Assembly: GCA_048498315.1 (NCBI GenBank) | Contig: JBEHYF010000078.1 | Coordinates: 1-23,918 of the forward strand | Origin: Actinoallomurus sp048498315 | GTDB taxonomy: Bacteria > Actinomycetota > Actinomycetes > Streptosporangiales > Streptosporangiaceae | Reading direction: 5' to 3' | Length of the DNA stretch: 23,918 bases | In this document: piece by piece, positions 1 through 8,195 of the stretch | Layout of the letters: the number at the start of each line of letters is the position of its first letter | Numbering within the stretch: the first letter of the stretch is position 1 | Made by a program: the position numbers and the translations under genes | The notes under the pieces: generated by a model | Seen by the model: the letters and a program-made list of their open reading frames with translations, nothing else | Databases searched by the model: none | Told to the model about the DNA's origin: nothing

Positions 1-20
1 ATCGCGACCCTCTCCGGAGA

Positions 21-55
21 CCGCGGTTCCTGGCGTCAGACGCCGGGAACCGCGG
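21..55 (-). terminator. Hairpin terminator after hppA
   Basis: A 10-bp perfect outer stem (CCGCGGTTCC with GGAACCGCGG) encloses a T/G pair and a second 6-bp stem (GGCGTC with GACGCC). It begins 25 bases beyond the hppA stop codon. There is no U-tract, which is normal for actinobacterial terminators. The sequence is seen directly; termination is inferred. Confidence 0.75.
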
Positions 56-79
56 GAGGCCTCGGCCGCCCGGGCGTCG

Positions 80-2467
80 TCAGGACGCCTTGGCCGCCGT
101 GGCCTCCTCGTCCGCCTCGCCCTCGGCACCGCCCGGCTCCTCGCCGCGCTCGGCCACGGGCTCGGTCTCCCCGCCGATCGAGGACGACCGGCGCTTGGAG
201 ATGATGATCGCACCCACGATGATCGCCACCGCGATGACGGTCACGACGATCCGGATCGCGGCGTTCGCGGCGTACGTCACGACCGCCTGCGCGATCAGCA
301 GCGAGACCAGGTTCATCACCTTGATCAGCGGGTTGATCGCCGGGCCCGCGGTGTCCTTGAACGGGTCGCCGACCGTGTCGCCGATGACCGTGGCCGCGTG
401 CGCCTCGGAGCCCTTGCCGCCGAGGTTGCCCTCCTCGACGAGCTTCTTGGCGTTGTCCCAGGCGCCGCCGGAGTTGGCCAGGAACACCGCCATCAGCGCG
501 CCGGCCGCGATGGCACCGGCCAGGTAGGCGCCGAGCGGCGCGTACCCGAGCGCGAAGCCGACCGCGATCGGCGTCATGATCGCCAGCAGGCCGGGCGTGG
601 CCAGCTCGCGCTGCGCGTCGGCGGTGCAGATGCTCACCACGCGGTCGTAGTCGGGCTTCTCGGTGTAGTCCATGATCCCGGGCTTGGTCCGGAACTGCTC
701 GCGGACCTCCATCACGACCCGGCCCGCGGAGCGGCCGACCGCCATGATCGCCAGCGCCGAGAACAGGAACACGACCGAGGCGCCGATCACCAGGCCGACG
801 AGGACGTTCGGGTTGTCAACGCCCAGGTTGAAGACCTTGAACGGGCCGAGGGCGTCCTTCACCGCCTTGCTCGCCCCGGTGAGCTCGCCGACGACCGTCG
901 TGCGGAAGGAGCCGAACAGCGCGGTGGCGGCGAGCACCGCGGTCGCGATGGCGATGCCCTTGGTGATCGCCTTCGTGGTGTTGCCGACCGCGTCGAGGCT
1001 CTCCAGCACGCCCGCGGCCTCGCCCTCGACGTCGCCGGACATCTCGGCGATGCCCTGGGCGTTGTCGGAGACCGGGCCGAAGGTGTCCATCGACACGATC
1101 ACGCCGACCGTCGTGAGCAGGCCGGTGCCGGCCAGCGCCACGGCGAACAGCGCGAGGGTCGTGTTGCCGAAGCCGAGCAGGAACGCGCCGTACACGGCGG
1201 CGGCGATCACCAGGGCGGTGTAGACCGCCGACTCCAGGCCCAGCGAGAAGCCGGCCAGGATGACGGTCGCCGGGCCGGTGCGGGCGCTGTCGGTGGTGTC
1301 CTTGACAGGGCGGCGGTTCGTCTCGGTGAAGTAGCCGGTGAGCAGCTGGATCGCGCTGGCCAGCACGATGCCGACGAGCACCGCGCCGAGGGCGACCCAC
1401 CGCGGGTCGACGTGCGCCAGGTTTCTGTCGCCGGTCAGCTCGCTGCTGACACCGTGCAGCTTCGCGAACGAGTCGGGCAGGTACACGAACGCGGCGATGG
1501 CCACGGCGATCGCAGAGATGATCGCGGAGATGAAGAAGCCGCGGTTGATCGCGCTCATGCCGGAGCGGTCGCGGGCGCGCGGGGCGACCGCGAAGATGCC
1601 GATCACGGCGGTGATCACGCCGATCATCGGCACGATCAGCGGGAACACCAGGCCCTCGGTGCCGAACGCCGCGCGGCCCAGGATCAGGCTGGCGACCAGC
1701 GTCACCGCGTACGACTCGAACAGGTCGGCCGCCATGCCGGCGCAGTCGCCGACGTTGTCGCCCACGTTGTCGGCGATGGTGGCCGCGTTGCGCGGGTCGT
1801 CTTCGGGGATGCCCTGCTCCACCTTGCCGACCAGGTCAGCGCCGACGTCGGCGGCCTTGGTGAAGATGCCGCCACCCACACGCATGAACATGGCGAGCAG
1901 CGCCGCGCCGAAGCCGAAGCCCTCCAGCACGCCCGGCGCCTGGCCCTTGTAGGCGAGGACGACGACCGCGGCGCCCAGCAGGCCCAGGCCCACGGTGAAC
2001 ATGCCGGCGACGCCACCGGTGCGGAAGGCGATCCGCATCGCGATCTTCTCGCCGCTCTCGCGGGCCGCGGCGGCGACCCGCACGTTGCCCCGGACGGCGA
2101 GCCACATGCCGGTGAAGCCCGTGACGCCGGAGAACGCCGCACCGACGACGAAGAAGACCGACCGGCCGATCTTCACCCCCCATGACTCCGCCGGCAACAA
2201 GAGCAGCAGGAGCGGGATCACAACGACGAAGACGCCCACCGTGCGGAACTGGCGCTTGAGGTACGCCAGCGCGCCCTCCTGCACCGCCTGCGCGATGTTC
2301 TGCATCCTCTCGGTGCCCTGGCCCGCCGCGAGCACCTCGCGTACCAGGACACCTGCAACGGCCAGCGCCAGCAAGGCGATCACGCCGACGACGACCACGA
2401 TGCTGAGGTCGCCGCCGCCGAGACTCACCTCCGCGCTGGCCAAGGAGGGCGTGGAAAGCCCAGACAT
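80..2467 (-). CDS. hppA: K+-independent H+-translocating membrane pyrophosphatase
   Basis: This integral membrane pump hydrolyses pyrophosphate and moves protons out of the cytoplasm, recovering energy from biosynthetic PPi. The 795-residue length is normal for the family. The active-site block DVGADLVGKVE (207-217) is followed by NAATIADNVGDNVGD (227-241), and the C-terminal block GDTVGDPFKDTAGPAINPL is at 696-714. The GNTTKA motif (495-500) has Lys499 where K+-dependent enzymes have Ala, so the pump should be K+-independent. About 16 hydrophobic spans alternate with short loops. An acidic tail of about 40 residues after the last span (from about 756) is an extension. The ATG start is preceded by GGAGG at close spacing. 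A neighbouring bldG operon matches the Streptomyces order. Function is secure by family; regulation is unknown. Confidence 0.97.
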   Translation of the reverse strand: MSGLSTPSLASAEVSLGGGDLSIVVVVGVIALLALAVAGVLVREVLAAGQGTERMQNIAQAVQEGALAYLKRQFRTVGVFVVVIPLLLLLLPAESWGVKIGRSVFFVVGAAFSGVTGFTGMWLAVRGNVRVAAAARESGEKIAMRIAFRTGGVAGMFTVGLGLLGAAVVVLAYKGQAPGVLEGFGFGAALLAMFMRVGGGIFTKAADVGADLVGKVEQGIPEDDPRNAATIADNVGDNVGDCAGMAADLFESYAVTLVASLILGRAAFGTEGLVFPLIVPMIGVITAVIGIFAVAPRARDRSGMSAINRGFFISAIISAIAVAIAAFVYLPDSFAKLHGVSSELTGDRNLAHVDPRWVALGAVLVGIVLASAIQLLTGYFTETNRRPVKDTTDSARTGPATVILAGFSLGLESAVYTALVIAAAVYGAFLLGFGNTTLALFAVALAGTGLLTTVGVIVSMDTFGPVSDNAQGIAEMSGDVEGEAAGVLESLDAVGNTTKAITKGIAIATAVLAATALFGSFRTTVVGELTGASKAVKDALGPFKVFNLGVDNPNVLVGLVIGASVVFLFSALAIMAVGRSAGRVVMEVREQFRTKPGIMDYTEKPDYDRVVSICTADAQRELATPGLLAIMTPIAVGFALGYAPLGAYLAGAIAAGALMAVFLANSGGAWDNAKKLVEEGNLGGKGSEAHAATVIGDTVGDPFKDTAGPAINPLIKVMNLVSLLIAQAVVTYAANAAIRIVVTVIAVAIIVGAIIISKRRSSSIGGETEPVAERGEEPGGAEGEADEEATAAKAS

Positions 2468-2782
2468 GCATCCTCCTCGACAGCCGCGTTCGATCCGGTC
2501 ACTCGGTGCGACCGGCCATCGCCACGCGTCGGGCGGGGCAATGGTGCCGGGAGTCTACGCACGCATGGCCGGAATTAGAAGCCAGCTCGGTTGCTTAACC
2601 GTAATGGGATGGAGATGCGACACCAACTCCACCCAAAAGTAATCGAGATCGGCAAGCGCGTCCATCTCCGCTGGTCAGCCGCTGCTTTCCCGGCCGGGCG
2701 CCATTCGATCATGAAGGCCGGCCAAAACCATGTGAGGGGATTAGATCGGTCAAAAGCAGGGAAAGTGTATAGCCGCTAATGC
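2468..2782. other. Leader region between hppA and the bldG operon
   Basis: This stretch has lower GC than its surroundings and holds no convincing gene. It must carry the hppA promoter, because the strong hairpin at 2783-2832 isolates hppA from the bldG operon. Two weak minus-strand candidates are visible: a TTGACC-like -35 at 2748-2753 with a poor -10 17 bases on, and a TAGACT-like -10 at 2552-2557 about 85 bases before the start codon. Neither is a good match, so no promoter is called. Confidence 0.4.
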
Positions 2783-2832
2783 GGGAGGGCCCCGGCGGGC
2801 GCACCACGTGGTGTGCCCGCCGGGGCCCTCCC
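2783..2832 (-). terminator. Exceptionally long hairpin terminator of the bldG operon
   Basis: An 18-bp perfect outer stem (2783-2800 with 2815-2832) continues through one G/T pair into a 6-bp inner stem, CACCAC with GTGGTG, leaving almost no loop. The arms are nearly all G and C. It lies 15 bases downstream of the anti-sigma-factor stop and upstream of the hppA leader, so it should end the bldG operon transcript. The inverted repeat is seen directly; termination is inferred. Confidence 0.8.
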
Positions 2833-2847
2833 CGTCTGCGCCGCCGG

Positions 2848-3282
2848 TCAGTCGCGCTTGACCGGCCAGCTCATCGTGATCCGCACACCCTCGGGCGTCG
2901 AGGCGATGTCGACGTCGTCGGCGAGACCGGCGATCACGGCGAAGCCCACGTTGAGGTCGCCGTTCAGCTCGGGGAGATTCGCAGACGACGAGCCCCCGCC
3001 GGCGCTCGCCGGATCGTCATCGGGGACGCGGTCGGTGACCACGACCTCGAAGCGGTCGGCGCCGTCGCGGAGCTCGACCCTGACCGGCTCCTGCGGGCAC
3101 TGCCGCTGATGTGCCTCCACCGCGCGGGAGCATGCCTCACCGACCGCCAGGCGTACCTCATCGAGCAGGGCGTCTTCGATGCCGCCCCGGCGTGCGACGG
3201 CCGTCGCGATCAACCGGGCGGTGCGCACGTGCGCCGGCAGCGGGCTGAACGTGAGCTCTACGGTGGCCGTCTCGGGCGCCAT
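2848..3282 (-). CDS. Anti-sigma-factor-like ATP-binding protein, BldG partner (SCO3548-type)
   Basis: This 144-residue cytoplasmic protein has the layout of an RsbW/SpoIIAB-type GHKL anti-sigma kinase. The helix EVRLAVGEACSRAV (42-54) corresponds to the N-box and GFAVIAGLADDVDI (113-126) to the C-terminal lid region. The usual N-box Asn is Arg53, and the DxGxG box reads DRVPDDD (84-90), so ATP binding may be weakened or altered. It starts 7 bases after the bldG stop, so the two are co-transcribed and probably coupled; no strong ribosome site of its own is seen. In Streptomyces the equivalent protein opposes BldG. Partner identity follows from synteny; whether it is an active kinase is not shown by the sequence. 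Confidence 0.85.
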   Translation of the reverse strand: MAPETATVELTFSPLPAHVRTARLIATAVARRGGIEDALLDEVRLAVGEACSRAVEAHQRQCPQEPVRVELRDGADRFEVVVTDRVPDDDPASAGGGSSSANLPELNGDLNVGFAVIAGLADDVDIASTPEGVRITMSWPVKRD

Positions 3283-3289
3283 CCCGGCC

Positions 3290-3643
3290 CTACTTCTGCT
3301 TCTTGCGGTGTTCTCGCGCGTCGTCGACGGAGTCGAAGATCCCGAAGACCTTGGTGAGACCGGTGATCCGGAAGATCTTCAGGATGCGCTCCTGCGTGCA
3401 GACGAGCTCCAGGGAGCCGTCGTGCGCCCGAACCCGCTTGAGCCCGCCGACCAGCACGCCGAGCCCCGTGGAGTCGAGGAACTCGACCTTCTCCATGTCG
3501 ACCAGGAGGTGGTACTTGCCCTTGTTGACCAGGTCAATGAGCTTCTCGCGGAGTTTCGGCGCGGTGTAGACGTCGATCTCTCCCTCCACGTTGATGACGG
3601 TGACGTCATCGTCGGTGGTGTAGTCGTTCACCTTCAGGTCCAC
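3290..3643 (-). CDS. bldG: BldG-type STAS anti-anti-sigma factor
   Basis: This 117-residue single STAS-domain protein closely matches Streptomyces BldG, which controls aerial growth, antibiotic production and stress responses by sequestering anti-sigma factors. The phosphorylation motif FLDSTGLGVL places the switch serine at Ser58, equivalent to the known BldG phosphoserine. The conserved stretches GEIDVYTAPKLRE (21-33) and ERILKIFRITGLTKVF are present. The C-terminus ends in a basic tail, HRKKQK. The start is GTG at 3641-3643, with AGGAGG four bases upstream. It is the first gene of a two-gene operon with the anti-sigma-like gene and is divergent from the helicase gene. Downstream hppA repeats the Streptomyces arrangement. 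Its target sigma factor is not encoded here. Confidence 0.95.
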   Translation of the reverse strand: MDLKVNDYTTDDDVTVINVEGEIDVYTAPKLREKLIDLVNKGKYHLLVDMEKVEFLDSTGLGVLVGGLKRVRAHDGSLELVCTQERILKIFRITGLTKVFGIFDSVDDAREHRKKQK

Positions 3644-3868
3644 AGATCCTCCTGCGCCGTGCCGCGTATGGGAGTCGGGGCCGTGAAACCCCGCCGTGAT
3701 TCAACCACGCTCCGCCATCGTATCGACATGAAATCGGCACACAGAGCGACCTCGCAGCGGTGCCGTTCACCTCGCGCGAGGCGGGGGCAGCACGAATGAC
3801 GGCGCAACCGTTGTGCCCAGGATGCCAGACTGGAAACCTGCGCACGGCGAACCGCTTTCATCGAAGGG

Positions 3869-6232
3869 GTGACGCAGGCCATAAGCACGGACTCCAGCCT
3901 CTCCGCCGGCGACGGCGGCCGCCCGGCGGGCGGACACTCCGGACGCTCCGGGCGCGCGCCCGCGATCCTGGCCCGCCTCCTCCGCGATCCGCGCGGCCGT
4001 ACGAAGATCACGCATGTGGAGGACGTCCCCGCGCGCGCGGGCCGCTCGGCCGACTGGCCGGAATGGGTGCCGCGCCTGGTCGTCGACCGGTTCCGCCTGG
4101 CGGGTGTCGACCGCCCGTGGGAGCACCAGGCCCGGGCCGCCGAGCTCGCGCACGACGGCCGGTCCGTGATCATCGCCACCGGCACCGCGTCCGGGAAGTC
4201 GCTGGCCTATCTCATGCCCGCGCTGGAGGCCGTGTTCGGCGGCGGCTCGGTGCTCTACCTCGCGCCGACCAAGGCCCTGGCCGCCGACCAGCTCCAGACC
4301 CTGCGCGGCCTGAAGCTCGCGCAGCTGCGCGCCGCGACCTTCGACGGCGACACGCCCGCCGACGAGCGCACCTGGGTGCGGCAGTACGCCGACTACGTGC
4401 TGACCAACCCCGACATGCTGCACCGCACGATCCTGCCCGGGCACGCCCGCTGGGCGCCGTACCTGCGCCGCCTGCGCTACGTCATCGTCGACGAGGCGCA
4501 CGACTACCGCGGCGTCTTCGGCTCCCACGTCGCGCAGATCCTGCGCCGGCTGCGGCGGGTGTGCGCGCGGCACGGCACCGAGCCCGTCTTCATCCTCGCC
4601 TCGGCGACCGCCTCCGACCCGGGCGCGTCCGCCTCCCGGCTCACCGGCCTGCCCGTCGCGGAGGTCGCCGACGACGCCTCGCCGCGCGGCGCGACGGCGT
4701 TCGCGCTCTGGGAGCCGCCGCTGACCGAGCTGCGCGGCGAACACGACGCCCCCGTGCGCCGCACCGCCACCGCCGAGGCCGCCGACCTGCTCGCCGACCT
4801 CGTCGTCGAGGACCTCCAGACGCTGGCCTTCGTACGGTCGCGGCGCGGCGCCGAGGCCGTCGCGCTCGGCGCCAAGCGCGCCCTCGCCAAGGTCTCGTCC
4901 GACCTGCCGGCCCGGGTCGCCGCCTACCGCGCCGGGTACCTGCCGGAGGAGCGGCGCGCGCTGGAGAAGGCGCTGCGGTCGCGGGAACTCGTCGGGCTCG
5001 CCTCCACCAACGCGCTGGAGCTGGGTGTCGACGTCTCCGGCCTCGACTCCGTGATCATCTGCGGCTGGCCCGGTACCCGCGCCTCCCTGTGGCAGCAGGC
5101 CGGCCGCGCCGGGCGCTCCGGGCAGGACGCGCTCGCGGTGCTGATCGCCCGCGACGACCCGCTCGACACCTACCTCGTCCACCACCCGTCGGCCATCTTC
5201 GGCACGCCCGTCGAGGCCACCGTCCTCGACCCCGGCAACCCGTACGTGCTCGCGCCGCACCTGTGCGCGGCCGCCGCCGAGCTGCCGCTCACCGAAAAGG
5301 ACCTGCCGCTGTTCGGCCCGTCCGCCGAGGAGGTGCTCGCCGACCTCGTGCGCCGGGGCATGCTGCGGCACCGCCCGGCCGGCTGGTACTGGACCAAGCG
5401 CGAGCGGGCCACCGACCTCGCCGACATCCGCGGCGCCGGCGGGCCGCCCGTGCAGGTCGTCGAGGCCGCCACCGGGCGCCTGCTCGGCACCGTCGACGAG
5501 CCGTCCGCGCACACCACCGTGCACCAGGGGGCCGTCTACCTGCACCAGGGCGAGACGTACGTCGTGCAGACCCTCGACCTGGACGACTCGGTCGCTCTCG
5601 TGGAGGCCGCCGACCCCGACTACACGACGACCGCCCGCGACGTCACCGACATCGCCATCGCCGAGACGCTGCGCTCGACCATGTGGGGCGAGGCGACGCT
5701 GTGCTTCGGCACGGTCGAGGTGACCCAGCAGGTCGTCTCGTACCAGATGCGGCGGCCGACCAGCGGCGAGGTGCTCGGCGAGCGTCCGCTGGACCTGCCG
5801 CCGCGCACGCTGCGCACCCGCGCGGTCTGGTGGACGCTGCCCGACGAGGCGCTGGAGGCGCTCGGCGACGCCGATGTCGGCGGGTCCGCACACGCGGCCG
5901 AGCACGCCTCGATCGGCCTTCTGCCGCTCTTCGCGACCTGCGACCGGTGGGACATCGGCGGCGTGTCCACCGCGCTGCACCCCGACACCGGGCGCATGAC
6001 GGTGTTCGTCTACGACGGGCACGACGGCGGCGCGGGGTTCGCCGAGCGCGGGTACGAGCAGGCCGACCGGTGGCTTCGATCGACCCGCGAGGCCATCGCC
6101 GCATGCGAGTGCGAGCGCGGCTGCCCGTCGTGCATCCAGTCGCCCAAGTGCGGCAACGGGAACGAACCGCTCGACAAGCAGGGCGCGCTCGACCTGCTGG
6201 ACGCCCTGCTGAAACAGGCGAGTTCCCGGTAA
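3869..6232 (+). CDS. DEAH-box SF2 helicase with C-terminal DUF1998-type cysteine domain (MrfA/Hrq1-like)
   Basis: This is a predicted 3'-5' DNA helicase in the family that includes Bacillus MrfA and yeast Hrq1, which act in DNA damage repair. Walker A is ATGTASGKS (103-111), motif II is DEAH (208-211), motif III is ASAT, and motif VI is QQAGRAGRSGQ. The C-terminal region carries a cysteine cluster (Cys746, 748, 752, 755, 761) like the metal-binding DUF1998 end of MrfA. The 787-residue length fits. The GTG start at 3869 is uncertain: AAGGGG abuts it with no spacing, though no better start precedes the conserved core. The family is regularly found beside actinobacterial Tad clusters (a helicase/secretion neighbourhood). 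That association is positional; no functional link to pili is established. Confidence 0.93.
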   Translation: MTQAISTDSSLSAGDGGRPAGGHSGRSGRAPAILARLLRDPRGRTKITHVEDVPARAGRSADWPEWVPRLVVDRFRLAGVDRPWEHQARAAELAHDGRSVIIATGTASGKSLAYLMPALEAVFGGGSVLYLAPTKALAADQLQTLRGLKLAQLRAATFDGDTPADERTWVRQYADYVLTNPDMLHRTILPGHARWAPYLRRLRYVIVDEAHDYRGVFGSHVAQILRRLRRVCARHGTEPVFILASATASDPGASASRLTGLPVAEVADDASPRGATAFALWEPPLTELRGEHDAPVRRTATAEAADLLADLVVEDLQTLAFVRSRRGAEAVALGAKRALAKVSSDLPARVAAYRAGYLPEERRALEKALRSRELVGLASTNALELGVDVSGLDSVIICGWPGTRASLWQQAGRAGRSGQDALAVLIARDDPLDTYLVHHPSAIFGTPVEATVLDPGNPYVLAPHLCAAAAELPLTEKDLPLFGPSAEEVLADLVRRGMLRHRPAGWYWTKRERATDLADIRGAGGPPVQVVEAATGRLLGTVDEPSAHTTVHQGAVYLHQGETYVVQTLDLDDSVALVEAADPDYTTTARDVTDIAIAETLRSTMWGEATLCFGTVEVTQQVVSYQMRRPTSGEVLGERPLDLPPRTLRTRAVWWTLPDEALEALGDADVGGSAHAAEHASIGLLPLFATCDRWDIGGVSTALHPDTGRMTVFVYDGHDGGAGFAERGYEQADRWLRSTREAIAACECERGCPSCIQSPKCGNGNEPLDKQGALDLLDALLKQASSR

Positions 6233-6352
6233 TTCGATCAGATCACACTTCTCGCGGCGGCCCGCCGGGTCACAGGGTTCCCGGTGCCCTGCCTCCGGCC
6301 GGGAGCCGCGCGCGGCCGACCCCGCTGGTGCGCCGGCGGCGCCTGCCGTCGG

Positions 6353-7447
6353 TCAGCCGCGGCGGCGACGGCCGCGGTACCGGTGCCGCGACGGCGACCT
6401 GCGCTCGTCCGCCCGGCTCGGGTCGCCGGAGTTCGCCGTCAGCGCGAGGTCGGCTTGCGGCGGCGCACCCGGATCGGGTGCGACGGTCGCGGACGAAGCA
6501 GTCGCGGGCGGGACGCCCGCGTCGAGTGTCGGGGCGACGCCCGCGTCGGTCGTCGGCGAGGCGACCATCTCCGTGATGCCGGCCTCGCCGGGCACCCCGG
6601 CGGTGTCGCCCTTCCGGTTCTTCCGCCGCCTCCGGCCAGAGGCCCTGGCGCCCGCGCCGGACGGCCCGGTGGCGCCGCCGCGGGCGCCCTCCGCCGCGAG
6701 ACGCTGCCGCCGCGACCACATCCCGAAGTGCGCCGAGAGCAGGAGCAGCACGAGCGCGATCGCGATGCTCCGGCCCCAGCTGACGGGGGCCGTCGCGGCG
6801 ACGTCTCGTGCCTGCGCCTGGGGGCTGGGCGCGGCCGCGACCTCCGGGTCGGGCGTCGGGTACTCGACTCCGGCTCCGTCGGGCGCCACCGACGGCAGGC
6901 TGAACGGCGAGCTCTGGTTGAGCGGGCGCAGATTCCCGATGCCGCCCGCGCTGCCGGCACCGCCGCCGCCATTCGGAGTGCTGAGCGGGCTGCCGGTTGT
7001 GCTGCCCGCCCCGGTCGGGCTGGGCGAGCGGCTGGGCGTCTTCTGCGAAGGAGCCGCGGCCACCGGGCGTGGCTGCACGGAGAACCCGTCGGTGGCGTAG
7101 GTGTGCTTCGTGATGTTGCCGATCACCGCGAGCGTGAAATGGCCGGGCTTGGACACCTGGACGTCGCCACCGACCTTGTCCTGGCCCGGAGCCTGCTCGA
7201 ACCGTTCATCGATGCCCGGACCGGAGATCTGCAGGTGCGCCGAGATGATCCCACAGAGAGTCGCCTCCACATGCACGGTGGAGCCGGCGACGACCGTCCC
7301 GGACTGAGGCGTGATCGTCGCGCGGGGGGTGAGCGGCAGGATCGGGCACTGCCCGGCGGCCTGGGCGGGGGCGCTCAGGGCGATGATGGTGGCCGCGGTC
7401 ATGGGAGTCAACAGGGCGACCGCGGTGGCCTTGCCAACCTTCCTCAC
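6353..7447 (-). CDS. Secreted single-span surface protein of unknown function
   Basis: Not recognised as a named family. A classical signal peptide covers residues 1-30 and ends APAQA before AGQCP. An extracellular beta-rich-looking domain (about 31-125) has two cysteines (34 and 65) that could pair. A low-complexity Ser/Pro/Gly linker follows (130-215). One transmembrane helix (about 225-243) is followed by a basic, Arg/Ala/Pro-rich tail of about 120 residues containing RRRRK and a final RGRRRRG. This predicts type I topology with a cytoplasmic tail. The GTG start (7445-7447) follows AAGGGA at about 9 bases. It is convergent with the helicase gene and lies downstream of the Tad operon on the same strand, separated by 314 bases and a hairpin, so it probably has its own promoter. 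Confidence 0.8.
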   Translation of the reverse strand: MRKVGKATAVALLTPMTAATIIALSAPAQAAGQCPILPLTPRATITPQSGTVVAGSTVHVEATLCGIISAHLQISGPGIDERFEQAPGQDKVGGDVQVSKPGHFTLAVIGNITKHTYATDGFSVQPRPVAAAPSQKTPSRSPSPTGAGSTTGSPLSTPNGGGGAGSAGGIGNLRPLNQSSPFSLPSVAPDGAGVEYPTPDPEVAAAPSPQAQARDVAATAPVSWGRSIAIALVLLLLSAHFGMWSRRQRLAAEGARGGATGPSGAGARASGRRRRKNRKGDTAGVPGEAGITEMVASPTTDAGVAPTLDAGVPPATASSATVAPDPGAPPQADLALTANSGDPSRADERRSPSRHRYRGRRRRG

Positions 7448-7761
7448 GACGCCGTCCCTTCGTCAAACGCTGCCGTATTGTCGCCGACCGTGCCGCCGGG
7501 GCGACGGAGCCGCCGATCGAGCCTCGGCGGTGTCGCGCCGGTCATATGGAGTGACTGTAGAGGTTGCCAGATACGTCAGGGGAATTATCCGCCGCAGCTT
7601 ATCGGACATTCGCTCTAATAAGATCACGAGTCCATACCGATCGGTCGATCGGCCCGGCGGTTGCGCCGATCGATACCCGCAGGCGGCCCGGATCGAGGCC
7701 CGCCCCCGTCGCGACGCGAAGCATCCGCACGTCGGCGACACCATGGACGCCGAAGGCGGGC
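7448..7761. other. Spacer between the Tad operon and the surface-protein gene
   Basis: No gene is supported here. The part nearest the surface-protein gene (about 7540-7640) is clearly AT-richer and probably holds its promoter, but no hexamer pair is convincing. The part nearest the Tad operon holds overlapping inverted repeats rich in CGATCG, described separately. Confidence 0.5.
7645..7673 (-). terminator. Candidate terminator of the Tad operon
   Basis: A 9-bp perfect stem (TCGATCGGC with GCCGATCGA) with an 11-base loop lies about 90 bases beyond the tadG-like stop. The left arm also takes part in a second palindrome, CCGATCG-GT-CGATCGG (7637-7652), whose core ACCGATCGGT resembles a repressor operator. 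Terminator and operator readings cannot be separated by eye. Confidence 0.4.
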
Positions 7762-8142
7762 TCAGGACCGCGGCGTGCCGTCTCCCGGCAGGCGGCTCGG
7801 GCCGGCGCGGGCACGGGCTGCCGCGACCAGCGGGCCGAAGGGATGTCGGATCGGCACGACGGAGGTGACGGTCACCTCCGCGATGCGTGCGTGCAGGACG
7901 CATCGGCGCAGGTGCGCTCCTGACGCACGCGCGACCCGGGCGGCCAGCGCGCAGGCGTACCGGGGCCCGCCGGAGGCGTTGGCCGCCGCGGCGAGGGCCG
8001 CCATGTCCGCCGCGGCGTACGCGCGATGGCGGGCCGCGCGGACAGCGCCGACGGTCATCGCCACGGTCTCCGCCGACCAGATGAGACCGATCAACGCGAC
8101 CGCCCAGACCGTGCCCGACCCACGATCACGTCTCGTCGTCAT
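7762..8142 (-). CDS. TadG-like pseudopilin (helicase/secretion-neighbourhood TadE-like protein)
   Basis: This 126-residue protein is the last gene of the Tad operon. A short basic leader MTTRRDRG precedes SGTVWAVALIGLIW, the hydrophobic pilin-like helix. The following segment RHRAYAAADMAALAAA (39-54) is characteristic of Rv3654c-type TadE/TadG-like proteins. If cleaved after Gly8, position +5 is Trp13 rather than the Glu used by normal prepilin-peptidase substrates. Cys64 and Cys81 may form a disulfide outside the membrane. The ATG start has AAAGGA about 8 bases upstream, and the gene follows tadE by 53 bases. A minor pilus or envelope-anchored component is the likely role. Confidence 0.8.
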   Translation of the reverse strand: MTTRRDRGSGTVWAVALIGLIWSAETVAMTVGAVRAARHRAYAAADMAALAAAANASGGPRYACALAARVARASGAHLRRCVLHARIAEVTVTSVVPIRHPFGPLVAAARARAGPSRLPGDGTPRS

Positions 8143-8195
8143 TGCGCCGCACCGTCCTTTACATCGCCCTCGCGGCCGGGATCATCGGCTCGACA

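Noticed and set aside
398..2185. 595-codon plus-strand ORF
   Set aside because: Antisense shadow of hppA; Arg/Asp/His-rich composition with no domain and wrong codon bias.
3767..6022. 751-codon minus-strand ORF
   Set aside because: Antisense shadow of the helicase, whose plus-strand motifs are all in place.
3760..6576. 938-codon plus-strand ORF
   Set aside because: Out-of-frame shadow of the helicase, dominated by Arg and Pro.
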